In this document: in pieces, positions 1-7,853 of the stretch
Layout: every line of letters begins with the position of its first letter
Numbering within the stretch: the first letter of the stretch is position 1
NCBI GenBank assembly: GCA_029747585.1
Contig: JAPEVF010001398.1
Span: forward strand, 1-10,230
Source: Pleurotus djamor
Taxonomy: Eukaryota; Basidiomycota; Agaricomycetes; Agaricales; Pleurotaceae
Direction of reading: 5' to 3'
Length of the DNA stretch: 10,230 nt
Translations under genes and position numbers: made by a program
The notes under the pieces: model-generated
The model's input: only the letters and a program-made list of their open reading frames with translations
What the model was told of the DNA's origin: nothing
Database searches by the model: none

Positions 1-390
1 GAAGGATTTTGAATTGTAAGTTCCTCATTATTTTTTCTTCGTTACTTTGCGCTGATCAACGATGACTATACAGAAATGCTCCATTTTATCGGTACCTGCG
101 TCCCCCGATTTCCTTCGACCCGGAACTCAGAAGGGAGCGCCTCAAGACTGAACCCTTGGGATTGGATGCGAGACCGCCGTTCCGTTCTCATTTTCACACA
201 GGTAAGCAAGGTGCTTTTTTTTAATTCATTTATTTCGCTGATGCATGATGTATATACAGAAATTCTCTTACTCAAGTCAGCAAACGACACCGATTTCTCG
301 GGTAATTTGTTCCTTGGCGTACTCCCAGAGACAGCTGAGATAATCGACGATAAGATCGAGTGCTTTCTTCCCTGGCTGCAAAAGGTTTAG
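1..390 (+). CDS. 3' part of an unrecognised spliced gene (partial at left edge)
   Basis: I do not recognise this protein. Two well-formed introns of 58 bp each (16-73 and 202-259) carry GTAAG donors, a pyrimidine run, a CGCTGAT branch-like element and TATACAG acceptors. Splicing them keeps one frame open: exon 1-15 ends in phase 2, exon 74-201 (128 nt) reads without a stop, and the next exon continues from 260 to a TAG at 388-390. The middle exon contains APFYRYLRPPISFDPELRRE and is rich in Pro and Arg. No membrane segment or catalytic motif is visible. The final exon lies antisense to the Hsp70-like exon at 277-375, so its end is uncertain; a donor near 300 (GGGTAATTTG) could instead lead to another exon. 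The splice pattern is seen directly; that this is one gene is inference. Confidence 0.42.
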
Positions 391-1459
391 TAAATGTGAA
401 CATCGGCACGGAAGGGAAACATACAGGTAACGGAGGCAAGCGTTCGTCGACCGCCGATTGGTCTCGTAATGCATGTGGCTCCAAGTACAGTTTAAACCTG
501 AAAAAATTGAGGTCACTGACCAAGAATGAGGCAGTAATTCGCACCATTCGCATCGCGTTGTGCCCGGCATCGGTGTCGCATTCTTCGCTTCCAAACCCCA
601 GGCTAGAATTTGCCCATACTCACTTTAAAATAGGATGAGTAACGTAATTTCATTCCATAAATATGCTTGACGCACTCATAGAGTAGACAAGTCGGAATCT
701 AAGAAGCACTCAGGTTCTGATCGAAGCACTCTGGATGCTGAGCAACACACACCTTCCTGAACGTTTCGAACGAACCGGGCCAATTCAGAATTTGTTGTAC
801 TTGACCTCCGGCTATCCGCGACGAGCCGTACGCCTGTTCATAATATGAGTGAATTCGGAAACGAAGTGGTCTCAGAAACTTCTTACCACACCGGAGAAGG
901 TTGTACCTAGGGGGCAAAGGATGAGAAAGGGACATGAATGAACCGACTCACGGTACTCACCGAAGTCAATTGCGACAGACATCTTTCCTTCGTCGGGTGG
1001 TAGTGCTAAACCCGGTATCTGACCCACAGGCTGGGCAGTCATGATTGGTGGAGGAGACATGTGAGGCGGAGACGCAGTCTGCGATCGGAACGCAGAAGCA
1101 TGGGTAGAGTCCGGTCTCGCAATGGGATCCGCCATGGGGTAACCGTTCATCGAGCCCTTAAATGTGTTTTCGGGCGAATTCACCATGGTCGGCGTGTTCG
1201 ACATTGCATACGGATTAAACTGCTGCATCGGTGGTGGTGACGGAGAATGAGCCCATCCTGGGTTTTGAAGCCCATTTTGACCAAACTGGCCTTGCTGGTG
1301 AGTCGGTGGGGGAGATGGTATCGTTGGCTGCTGGAACAGTTGGTTCTGCAGGCCAGGATGAGGCGTCGGCTGGTGAACCACGGGCTGCATGTTCGGGATG
1401 CCATTCTGCTGCACGTTCTGTGTGCCGGGGGCATCCTTGGCCTCGCCACAGCAGCTCAT
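277..1459 (-). CDS. Hsp70-like protein, 3'-truncated and frameshifted (possible pseudogene)
   Basis: Seven exons on the minus strand (1459-961, 906-887, 833-753, 698-676, 622-545, 497-425, 375-277) join in frame to give 290 aa. The start ATG at 1459 has A at -3 and opens with MSCCGEAKD. Residues 1-160 are a Pro/Gln/Met-rich, probably disordered extension. The Hsp70/actin-like ATPase fold begins at about 162 with the phosphate-binding loop AIDFGTTFSGVAYG, followed by ILNWPGSFETFRK, QILAWGLEAKN, PGTTRCEWFKLYLEP and LWEYAKEQITREIG. This pattern fits a divergent family of fungal cytosolic Hsp70-like proteins. The frame then stops at TGA 279-277. One base later the expected continuation (SFADL) is readable in the next frame, followed by GTAAGA; no further ATPase or substrate-binding segment appears before the window edge. 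Introns are 47-54 bp. It is probably a degenerate or rearranged copy, although an assembly error at 288-290 plus a long intron cannot be excluded. Confidence 0.8.
887..906 (-). other. 20-nt microexon of the Hsp70-like gene
   Basis: This tiny exon encodes TTFSGV, the heart of the ATPase phosphate-binding loop. It lies between introns 960-907 (54 bp, GTGAGT...CCTAG) and 886-834 (53 bp, GTAAGA...AACAG). Including it is the only way to obtain the continuous family motif AIDFGTTFSGVAYG across three exons, so the call rests on both splice sites and conserved protein sequence. Confidence 0.82.
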
Positions 1460-2081
1460 CGTCGTGGAAGTGAAGAAAGAAGGACGTTGTCGACGTCGAA
1501 GGGGACTTGGTCGAACTGCCGTTGACCATCGTGGGCTGTGTCTTCCTGGGCGCTCGTTGATTGGCGCCGTCCCTGACCCTGGTGGCTGTGACGGATCCAC
1601 GTGATCGTGCCTTCAGAAAGCCAAGTTCTGTTCTGGTTCCGTCGACAACTTGTCCTTCGCCAGTCCACTTACTAGCCACGAACTTGTTACTTTTGGATGA
1701 GCTCGGGCCCGCCAACTCGCACTGTTAGCATACTTTGCTCGCTGACTACGACCCCTGCAACAGGATGGGTAAGAAGGGCTCCATACACAAGAGTCAAGAC
1801 GAAGATAATCTTGACATAAGCAAACACTCATCTCCGGCCCTCCGAATCGTTGCTTGAGCGGCCAAGGGCAGAATGAGATATGTATCACATCACAAGTTAT
1901 CCATCGGAACGGATGTCGCGAGATGTTCCACAATTATGCTAGATTCGGACCCAAAATATACTACTATACTTGATTTACGGACGTATTTCTTGACCCTACT
2001 GGTCGATTTGGCAAGGTCGTGCCACAACTCCAGCGGGACATCAGTAATCGATAGTAGGATCCGTAAAACCTCGCTCACAAA
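1460..2081. other. Intergenic stretch upstream of the Hsp70-like gene
   Basis: I find no convincing gene here. The minus strand next to the Hsp70-like start is open in two frames: 1715 down to 1215, beginning MAGPSSSKSNKFVASKW, and an ATG-less extension from 1600. These probably represent 5' leader sequence, or an upstream exon I cannot prove. A second minus-strand open stretch at 2078-1890 (62 codons, containing LLSITDVPLELWHDLAKS) reads like protein but lacks a supported start or splice partners. The AT-rich stretch around 1950-1975 could serve as a promoter for the plus-strand frame at 2082. Confidence 0.35.
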
Positions 2082-2387
2082 ATGCCTATTGCACCCATTA
2101 CATACCTTGCCTCACTGGGAGCGGCCACGGAGGCTGGGGCCCGATCGATAGATGATATGCCGTGTGCACGCCGCGACATCATCGACGGATTGACTGCGGC
2201 GTGTCTCTCTCTATATAATCCGCCGTATCGACGATTCGACGGCGACTTCAGAGAAAACCTCGCCGCCGTTGAGATCATACATCATACCCATCATCTCCTG
2301 GAAGAAAACATGGAGGATCCCGAGGTCAGATACGATCCGGACTCTTGCATCAGAAGCTATAGCGCTATGGGTAGGTGTGAGCCATGA
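2082..2387 (+). CDS. Hypothetical protein, 101 aa
   Basis: I do not recognise this open frame. It starts at an ATG in a favourable context (A at -3) and runs 101 codons to TGA 2385-2387. The product is soluble and acidic-to-neutral, with no signal peptide or membrane helix. Its second half contains ENLAAVEIIHHTHHLLEENM. That segment loosely recalls the first Asp-rich helix of polyprenyl synthases, but the Asp residues are replaced and I do not assign that function. A GTAGGT donor near 2370 and a GTAGCAG acceptor near 2427 could splice out 56 bp and extend the frame to a TGA near 2474. The same region is also open on the minus strand (2278-2075 and 2393-2211), so the coding strand is uncertain. 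Confidence 0.33.
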   Translation: MPIAPITYLASLGAATEAGARSIDDMPCARRDIIDGLTAACLSLYNPPYRRFDGDFRENLAAVEIIHHTHHLLEENMEDPEVRYDPDSCIRSYSAMGRCEP

Positions 2388-2449
2388 CGCCATGACGTGT
2401 GATGACCTACAACTGGGAAGTAGCAGGGTATCTCGCTAGCAATAAACAA

Positions 2450-2713
2450 TTACTCCCTAATAATCACATTTGACTGGGATGCCAGATTAGGCATCCACTT
2501 ACATTTCGTCGTGTTCCAAACTAGAAAGTTCTGCCCGCGGAAAATACGTCGGCTTGGGTCCCACAAGGATGGTCGTGAGAGGCGAGAGTTCATTCGAGGC
2601 GGTGACTCGGTCTTAGGCTGAGTTAGTTTTTGTGAATCCTCGGCTTTTGAGGAGAGAAACGGACGCGAAACCCGGGTTTGCACACGGGTAAGGTTGGCCA
2701 GAACTTCATTCAA
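2450..2713 (-). CDS. Hypothetical open frame, 87 aa, possible 3' continuation of the 2706-3218 frame
   Basis: This open frame begins MNEVLANLTRVQTRVSRPFL and is rich in Ser, Arg and Lys; I do not recognise it. Its ATG (2713-2711) overlaps the last codons of the 170-codon frame upstream on the same strand. The two could therefore be parts of one gene joined by an unrecognised intron or separated by a sequencing frameshift. I see no family motif, and it may be non-coding. Confidence 0.18.
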   Translation of the reverse strand: MNEVLANLTRVQTRVSRPFLSSKAEDSQKLTQPKTESPPRMNSRLSRPSLWDPSRRIFRGQNFLVWNTTKCKWMPNLASQSNVIIRE

Positions 2714-3218
2714 GACGAAGGCGCAACAAGCCGCGAGGGAGTGTCAAGTTATCATTGGCAGAACGCATGGTGTCGGCCTGACGCGAAACATTTACAATAG
2801 TGCGACCGACGCGCGAAGGAGGTATATCAGAAGCGAAGCCGCCGGATAAGATGTAGGTGGATCTTGAATCCTCTCTGATGGATGCGAATGAAGGGTGATG
2901 CCGGCCGGTTTGATGGAGAGGAAGTGGGACGTGTGAGGTGGTGGACCGCTCGCAAATAAATTGAGAAAGAGAGAGTTCGTCAAGCATGTGTGCGTGGGTA
3001 CTCATGCTGTAATTATGCTGAATAAAGTGGCCTTCATGAGGAAGTACAAAAGAAACATCATCAGCCAGGCGGCCTATCGTTCTCGTTGTGGGAGGGAGTA
3101 CGGAATGCCGGCAGCAGAATAACGAGATTACAGGACGGGTCAAATTACTAGGTGAAATGGGTAGTCTGTTCCGGTACAGTTCGTGGGCAAAGATGGCAGT
3201 ATGTTTCTTGCACCGCAT
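2706..3218 (-). CDS. Hypothetical protein, 170 aa
   Basis: This is an uninterrupted 170-codon frame from an ATG at 3218 to TGA 2708-2706, longer than most chance frames in this window. The product starts MRCKKHTAIFAHELYRNRLP and is rich in Ser, His, Arg and Pro. I see no transmembrane segment, no repeat and no known motif. It could be a species-specific gene, one exon of a larger gene, or fortuitous. No introns were needed to read it, unlike every recognised gene here, which counts mildly against it. A further open stretch upstream on the same strand (3328-3140) is in a different frame. Confidence 0.28.
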   Translation of the reverse strand: MRCKKHTAIFAHELYRNRLPISPSNLTRPVISLFCCRHSVLPPTTRTIGRLADDVSFVLPHEGHFIQHNYSMSTHAHMLDELSLSQFICERSTTSHVPLPLHQTGRHHPSFASIREDSRSTYILSGGFASDIPPSRVGRTIVNVSRQADTMRSANDNLTLPRGLLRLRLE

Positions 3219-3862
3219 GATTCAGAGGAACCCGTAACAGGTTCACAGTTCTCGGAGAAACAACGAAGATCATCCGGCAAAGTCGATGCAGGAATGGCTA
3301 TTGTCTGCGAGCAGGGGTAATGAAGCATGTCATTTGGATGAAAAACAGAACAGAAATTGATTCAACCAACCGATGTCAAGGTGAAGGAGGTTCGATTTTT
3401 TTTCGGACGTCCAAAATGTTTTGGCGAAGTCGAAGCAGGGTAGCTGATAGAAAAGAGACCAGTTCGTAGCATCCCTTCGTTAAGCGAAATGTGATATGAA
3501 GGTGTCTAGATTACTTGCGTCAAGTCCTTGATTCATGAATCATTGGTGGGTTGACCCCTCATTTTGGTCGTCGGACATGGCGCCAGTGGCAGGGACACAA
3601 CTTTTGAAACACAAACGAAAGCACAGNAAAAAAATCTCGACCAAGGCAAGCCATCAGGCCGCAGGCATCACGACTGAAAGAATGGAAGTGAGCCACCCTT
3701 TTCATAAGTCAGTTGCGAGAGCAGTGAGTTCAGTCCAGGATGAAAGGAAGGACAAAGTTGAGTCCGCTGTAAGTTGGTCGGACTTTGAAAACTGGGCCGG
3801 CGGTAACACGGTCCCTTTGGCCAACTCTTTCCTTGCCTCTTTCTAGCTTGCCATCGCCTACC
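3219..3862. other. Upstream region of CBP6, no convincing gene
   Basis: I see no supported gene. A plus-strand open frame at 3535-3846 contains the N at 3627. If that N is dropped, as the four coding Ns suggest, the frame becomes a roughly 50-residue Lys/Arg-rich peptide ending at a stop near 3691. The last 60 bases before the CBP6 start are pyrimidine-rich, including CTCTTTCCTTGCCTCTTTCT, which fits a fungal core promoter or leader. A TTTCTAG just before 3847 could be the acceptor of a leader intron. Confidence 0.35.
3627..3627. other. Ambiguous base (N) beside an A7 run
   Basis: A single N directly precedes a run of seven A. It resembles the Ns in NOC2, which sit next to six-base homopolymers and are spurious. 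It lies outside any supported gene, so it has no demonstrable coding effect. Confidence 0.6.
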
Positions 3863-4251
3863 ATGTCCAGCACCAGCAAACTTGCTCAAAAGCTCTCAAC
3901 TATCGCCGCCTCTTGGCCACGGGACCCGTTCAGACCCCAAATGCAGCTGAAGGCCTTCCTGTCCTCCCTATCGGCGCACCCCAATCTAACACCCCAAGCT
4001 GTTCAGGCCGCACGCGCTCTAAAAGACAATGATATGTTTAAAAAGGTATAGCTTCTCCCGCGAAACTACCATGCCAGCAGATTTAACCCGCTGATACGCC
4101 TCGCTTTAACCGCGTTCAGTATCCCTTGTCCCAGAAAATGCTTAAACCAGCGTCAATGCCAAAGTACTATGATCGCCTCATGGAGGGCTTCGACAAGAGC
4201 GCGAAGGGGATTGCCAGGCCATGGTGGAAAGTCTTTTTTGGTATCTGGTAG
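3863..4251 (+). CDS. CBP6: Cbp6/UQCC2-type mitochondrial cytochrome b/complex III assembly factor
   Basis: Two exons (3863-4045 and 4120-4251) are joined across a 74-bp GTATAG...TTCAG intron and give 104 aa. The ATG has A at -3. In yeast, Cbp6 pairs with Cbp3 at the mitochondrial ribosome exit tunnel, binds newly made cytochrome b and promotes its translation and entry into complex III; the animal counterpart is UQCC2. The match rests on PRDPFRPQMQLKAFLSSL near residue 20, an ARAL...F segment near 50, and above all the C-terminal half: YPLSQKMLKPASMPKYYDRL, then a basic-aromatic end PWWKVFFGIW. Yeast Cbp6 has the same LYKPAGNPQYYQRL arrangement near its C-terminus. The protein is shorter than yeast Cbp6 (162 aa) and near the animal length. 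Mitochondrial matrix location is inferred from the family. The gene converges on NOC2. Confidence 0.88.
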
Positions 4252-4778
4252 CCTTTGTGCTGGCTCTTGGGGTAGATGAATCTCTTCTTGAGAGACAATC
4301 GAGATATACTTACCGTTTTCTACTTGGTTCTATGTCAGCCGCTGTGATACACATATTGATGCTGAACTGGCTCAGCCTTGAACTCCTCAGGCGAGACGCC
4401 AATCGTATCTCTTCGATTCAATGACCGATGTAGCCGAATTCCAGGTTCTTTGAACCCGCCTCGTTTATTACTCGTAGACTTGAGAAGTAATTGACCCATG
4501 GCATCTTCTTGGGCCACTTTCCCATTCGGCAGTGATACCGAAGGCTTTGTGCGAAGGGTTGCACATGTATCGCATCTACTTTACTTCCTTGTATCGGCTC
4601 TCTCCGCCCATCTTGCGAATGTTTAGCCTCTAGGAGATCAAGTGGGTATCTTTGACATACCGTGTCTCACCAAGGTAATTGCCGTCGAAGACACGGCGCT
4701 CACCGCAGCACGCTACACTCGCATGTCATTGCGCAGCCTCGTTGCAGAACAATCAAGTAAATTACAGGAAGTAATAAC
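4252..4778. other. Intergenic region between convergent CBP6 and NOC2
   Basis: This holds the 3' flanks of two convergent genes. I see no gene: the short open frames on either strand (for example 4517-4335 on the minus strand) lack splice logic and family motifs. No strong terminator hairpin is expected in a fungal nuclear gene, and I could not single out a clear polyadenylation signal. Confidence 0.45.
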
Positions 4779-7625
4779 CTAGTCATCTAAGATTTCATCT
4801 TCGCCTTTTTGTGCCTTTGCAAATGACAAGTCAGATAGGTGACGACATGAAGCCCAATCGAAGAACCTGCCTTTTCAAGGAGTTGGCGACGCTTTTCCCT
4901 TGCCTTCTTGAGTATCTTGGTGTACTTGGCCATAGGGGACTCCTCAATCTTATCTTGCACTTGTCGTTGCCATTCCTCGACCTTGGCCGTGTTCCCTGGA
5001 CCGAACGCGACGGATTTTCGCTTCTGCTCAACCCAACGAGCAGATTCCTCCACGCGCTCCACCAATGCTTTCACCGGCGTGACCTCTTTCCCAGAAACAT
5101 TCTTAGCAGATTTCAACGCCTTCCGCAAGGAAATGACGACGGGCACAGTCACTTCTGGAAAGGCCACGCTACCCTGGACGACTCGAGAAGCAAACCACTC
5201 CGCCAAGAGGAACGTGGCTTCCTCAACGATGGCCTCCGTGTATATCTTCGTCTTGAGATACTGTTGCGGCGCACGAATCTGGACTTCCAGATCCAAGGGT
5301 TTGAGAGTCGAGGACTTGGGTCGAGACGAAGCTGAGAGCGTAGATGTGAGGACTGGAACGATATACGGTGCCAAGGGGATGTAAACGTCGGTGTGTTGCG
5401 TCAGATGAAGTAGGGAACGAATAATGTGAAAGTGGAACGGATAGCAACGAGAGCTTGAGACGAGCCTTGTGATAATTAGCAAAAAGAGGGGGAGTACAAT
5501 GAGTTCAAGTGATCGGTTGATGCAAGTCCGCGGAGAGAGACGTACTTGATCGCCCCCAGACTAACCTGAACGAGGGGATAGATCAAGGGACTGAGCTCGC
5601 TGGCCGACGCTTCGGACCCGCCACGAGGGCTACACGCGCGTGCAAGTACGACGGACCAGAAATCAACGCAGTGCACGAATTGCCAGTTATGCACTTGTTT
5701 GTAAGCTTCCTGTTAAACATATGTCAAAAAATCGGGGGTGCATTCTCGTCTTCCACTTTGTCACCAAAGTGCAAAGGTCGCTGAGTTGGTGGTGGAGGGG
5801 GTGGAGGGATGCGTACCTTGGATTTGATTTTCATGCTGTTGCGCAAGTGAATGGCCAACTGACGAATATAGCCGAAGGCATGCTGGTAAGCTGAACCATG
5901 ATCCATACAGAATATCTCGGAGGCGGAATTTTTCATGAGGGTGATTGAGGGAAGGGTAAACGAACTCGTTTGCTTCGATGAACGAACCAAAGATAGATAT
6001 GTACCCTGCACGCCATATGGTTCGTTAATAGGGCATTGTATAGCATTGCAAATTAAAACTAACCTTCTGGACGCTCGACAAGATAGCACTGTCTGACGAT
6101 GTGGCCAGCTTGCGCATTGATAGGAAAGCAGCAATGCGGATGCTGTCCTTCCCAGATGACCATAATTCCAAGCATTTCTACGACCAAGCCGTCATACCGA
6201 TATCTTAACTCCGAAAAGGCAGAGACGGAAATACCTTCAGATACAGCTTCACAGTTTTGCGGCTGCTGATGATATATGGGACCAATTTTGAACTCTCCTT
6301 GACAGCCAACTCGAGCAGTTCGTCATCTGAGCCATTCGAAATGAGATGGATGACGTTTTGGAAATATGACAAGATCATCTTTTGCAGGGTCTTGAACTTT
6401 TTGGTCTGGACGGGAGGTTTACTATCCGAAGCTCGAGTTCAATGATACCATCAACTGCATATCGAATTCTCCGGACTTACAATTTACCGTCGGGAAGTGT
6501 TTTGTAAGGAACATGATGTTCGAGGATCACGGGTGTGTATCGAAGAGCTGTAGTGACCAATTTGTTGTACACTGGGAGAGAGAACACTGGTGAGAACAAA
6601 AACCGAGAAGCACGGTAGAGTGATAGGCCCAACCTGATGAACTATCGATACTCCAAGCTAGAACTTGACCTTCCTCGTTCATATGGGCGGCTGACCGGAA
6701 AGCTATTAGTAGCTTCCGTAGAGCACGCAAAGATCTTTGCTAAATCTTCGTCAATGGACCATGCGCGCCGTAGTATATTTTGTCCATACCTGGAGGAGCA
6801 TCCTTTGCCACTGATTCAGCAACTTCATGGTCAAACTAGGGAGACGCTCTTCAGAGTCATCTTGATCTTCCATGTCTTCATCCTCATCGTCTTCGTCCAT
6901 TTCAACATCGAAAGGTGTTTCCGGATCGAAGTCTAGCAAGTCCTTGTCATTCTCCTGAAGATACTGATAGAACTCGGGGTCCTTTTCTGCCAATTTGGAT
7001 AATTCTTGGAGATGGACTTCGCCTTTCCTCCGTGAACGGGTAAGTCAATATCCACGCGCAAAGTATGATACCACACGCACCATCCAGATCGTCTACATCA
7101 GAGAATGAATCATCATCATCTATTTCAGCCTCGGCTTCCTCGTCCAAATCAGAGCCTTCGTCCGCGGAGTCGTATGTCTAGGGTGAACAAAAATACCAAG
7201 TGGTATGATAAGAGGGTGTGTCGAAAAACTAGGACATATGGAGACATTATTTACCTCTTCGGCTTCGTCATCTCCACTGTCACTTGCATCCATAAAACCT
7301 CCGGAGAGTATATCATCCACTGTCATGGATTTGGTTCTGGCATTCCAATAGGCTCAAATGAGTTCTAGAACAAAGTAATCTATCAATCAGGCTACGCACT
7401 TCCCAGACTTGGTTCCCTTCTGTTTTGTTTTGGGGACTTCATCCTCCGAGACGTCGTCGTCCTCTTGAGTTCGCGCTGAAGGACCTGGCTTGCCANTTTT
7501 TTGCACCGCGACGGCCAGAGATGCGTTTGCGAACTTGTTGGTGCTTCTTCCTAGCTTGTATGGTCNTTTTTTAGCTGCCCGCTAGCAGCGAACTTTTTGG
7601 TAGCTTTCGACGCCCGTTTGACCAT
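4779..7625 (-). CDS. NOC2: Nucleolar complex protein 2 (Noc2), 60S ribosome biogenesis
   Basis: Twelve exons on the minus strand join in frame to give 705 aa, matching the family length (yeast about 710): 7625-7400, 7336-7255, 7177-7081, 7022-6790, 6739-6634, 6571-6481, 6421-6235, 6177-6064, 6005-5817, 5709-5546, 5465-4871, 4814-4779. Noc2 forms Noc1-Noc2 and Noc2-Noc3 heterodimers that drive maturation and intranuclear transport of pre-60S particles. Visible features are a basic N-terminus ([16 protein letters not shown]), [11 protein letters not shown] near 80, an acidic Asp/Glu stretch at about 90-200, [16 protein letters not shown] near 230, [13 protein letters not shown] near 270, [20 protein letters not shown] near 290, [12 protein letters not shown] at 423-434, [16 protein letters not shown] near 490, [12 protein letters not shown] at 506-517, and a C-terminal Lys/Arg-rich helix. 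Introns are 50-107 bp. Ns at 7496 and 7566 break exon 1 as written; deleting each restores the frame. The last intron appears to use a GC donor. If that intron is retained, the frame ends at 4787. Confidence 0.95.
4815..4870 (-). other. NOC2: Probable GC-AG intron (last intron of NOC2)
   Basis: A CTGAC branch-like element near 4831 and a TTTGCAAAG acceptor ending at 4815 mark an intron. A GT donor at 4866 would give a short non-acidic tail (EKAGTKRRR). A GC donor at 4870 (AAG|GCAGGT) is in phase and gives the acidic end [13 protein letters not shown] followed by TAG. That ending suits a Noc2 tail better. Read-through without splicing is also open, ending at 4787, so the choice is an inference. 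Confidence 0.55.
7496..7566 (-). other. NOC2: Two spurious Ns in NOC2 exon 1
   Basis: On the coding strand each N directly follows a run of six A (AAAAAAN). With both N kept, the frame hits a TAG soon after the first. Deleting 7566 gives the family-like [15 protein letters not shown], and deleting 7496 gives RRGAKNGKPG. The exon length without the two Ns (224 nt) also matches the phase of the next exon. Confidence 0.85.
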
Positions 7626-7853
7626 AGGAACGAAGTAGTTGGAACAGGAGAAAGTGTTTGCGCCACCAAAAGGATCGAGCGAAATTTCCGTATAGGGCGC
7701 TTATTCGCCGATCATAAGTGGCGAGCGCTCTCAACCGCACCAGTCACTTCACGAGTCCCATGAGACAGTAAACGGCCTAGTCCTTCCGCCTTGGTAGCGT
7801 CCAAACCCTCAGTTCAAACTATCTGCGCCCTTGCTACTTTCTTCCTTCACGAC
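7626..7853. promoter_or_regulatory. Bidirectional promoter region between NOC2 and METTL14
   Basis: Only 228 bp separate the two divergent start codons, so both core promoters and both leaders must lie here unless a leader intron lies further out. I see no TATA box. A partly symmetrical element lies at 7695-7730: GCGCTTAT faces ATAAG, CGCC faces GGCG, and it ends in the perfect 8-bp palindrome GAGCGCTC (7723-7730), a candidate factor-binding site. The METTL14 side is pyrimidine-rich just before its ATG (TTCTTCCTTCACGAC). Function is inferred from position only. Confidence 0.55.

Noticed and set aside
1890..2078. Minus-strand open frame with LLSITDVPLELWHDLAKS
   Set aside because: It looks protein-like, but I could not connect it to any upstream exon with valid splice sites and it matches no family I know.
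2380..2406. Tandem CCATGACG and TGACGTGT motifs as a possible bZIP/CRE site
   Set aside because: The motifs are short enough to arise by chance and have no clear position relative to a supported start.
3535..3846. Plus-strand 104-codon frame upstream of CBP6
   Set aside because: It depends on keeping the N at 3627, which is probably spurious; without it the frame stops near 3691, and there is no recognisable motif.
4221..4424. Plus-strand hydrophobic frame starting MVESLFWYLVAFVLALG
   Set aside because: It starts inside the last CBP6 codons in another frame; its hydrophobic look comes from T-rich 3' flank sequence, and no start or splice logic supports it.
4811..5384. Long plus-strand open frames (174 and 158 codons) across this stretch
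   Set aside because: They lie antisense to the largest NOC2 exon, which is supported by strong family similarity and consistent splice phases; no family features are visible in them.
7791..7853. Upstream extension of METTL14 (63 bp, TTG start)
   Set aside because: It has no ATG and lies in the pyrimidine-rich leader; the ATG at 7854 has a good context and gives a family-like N-terminus.
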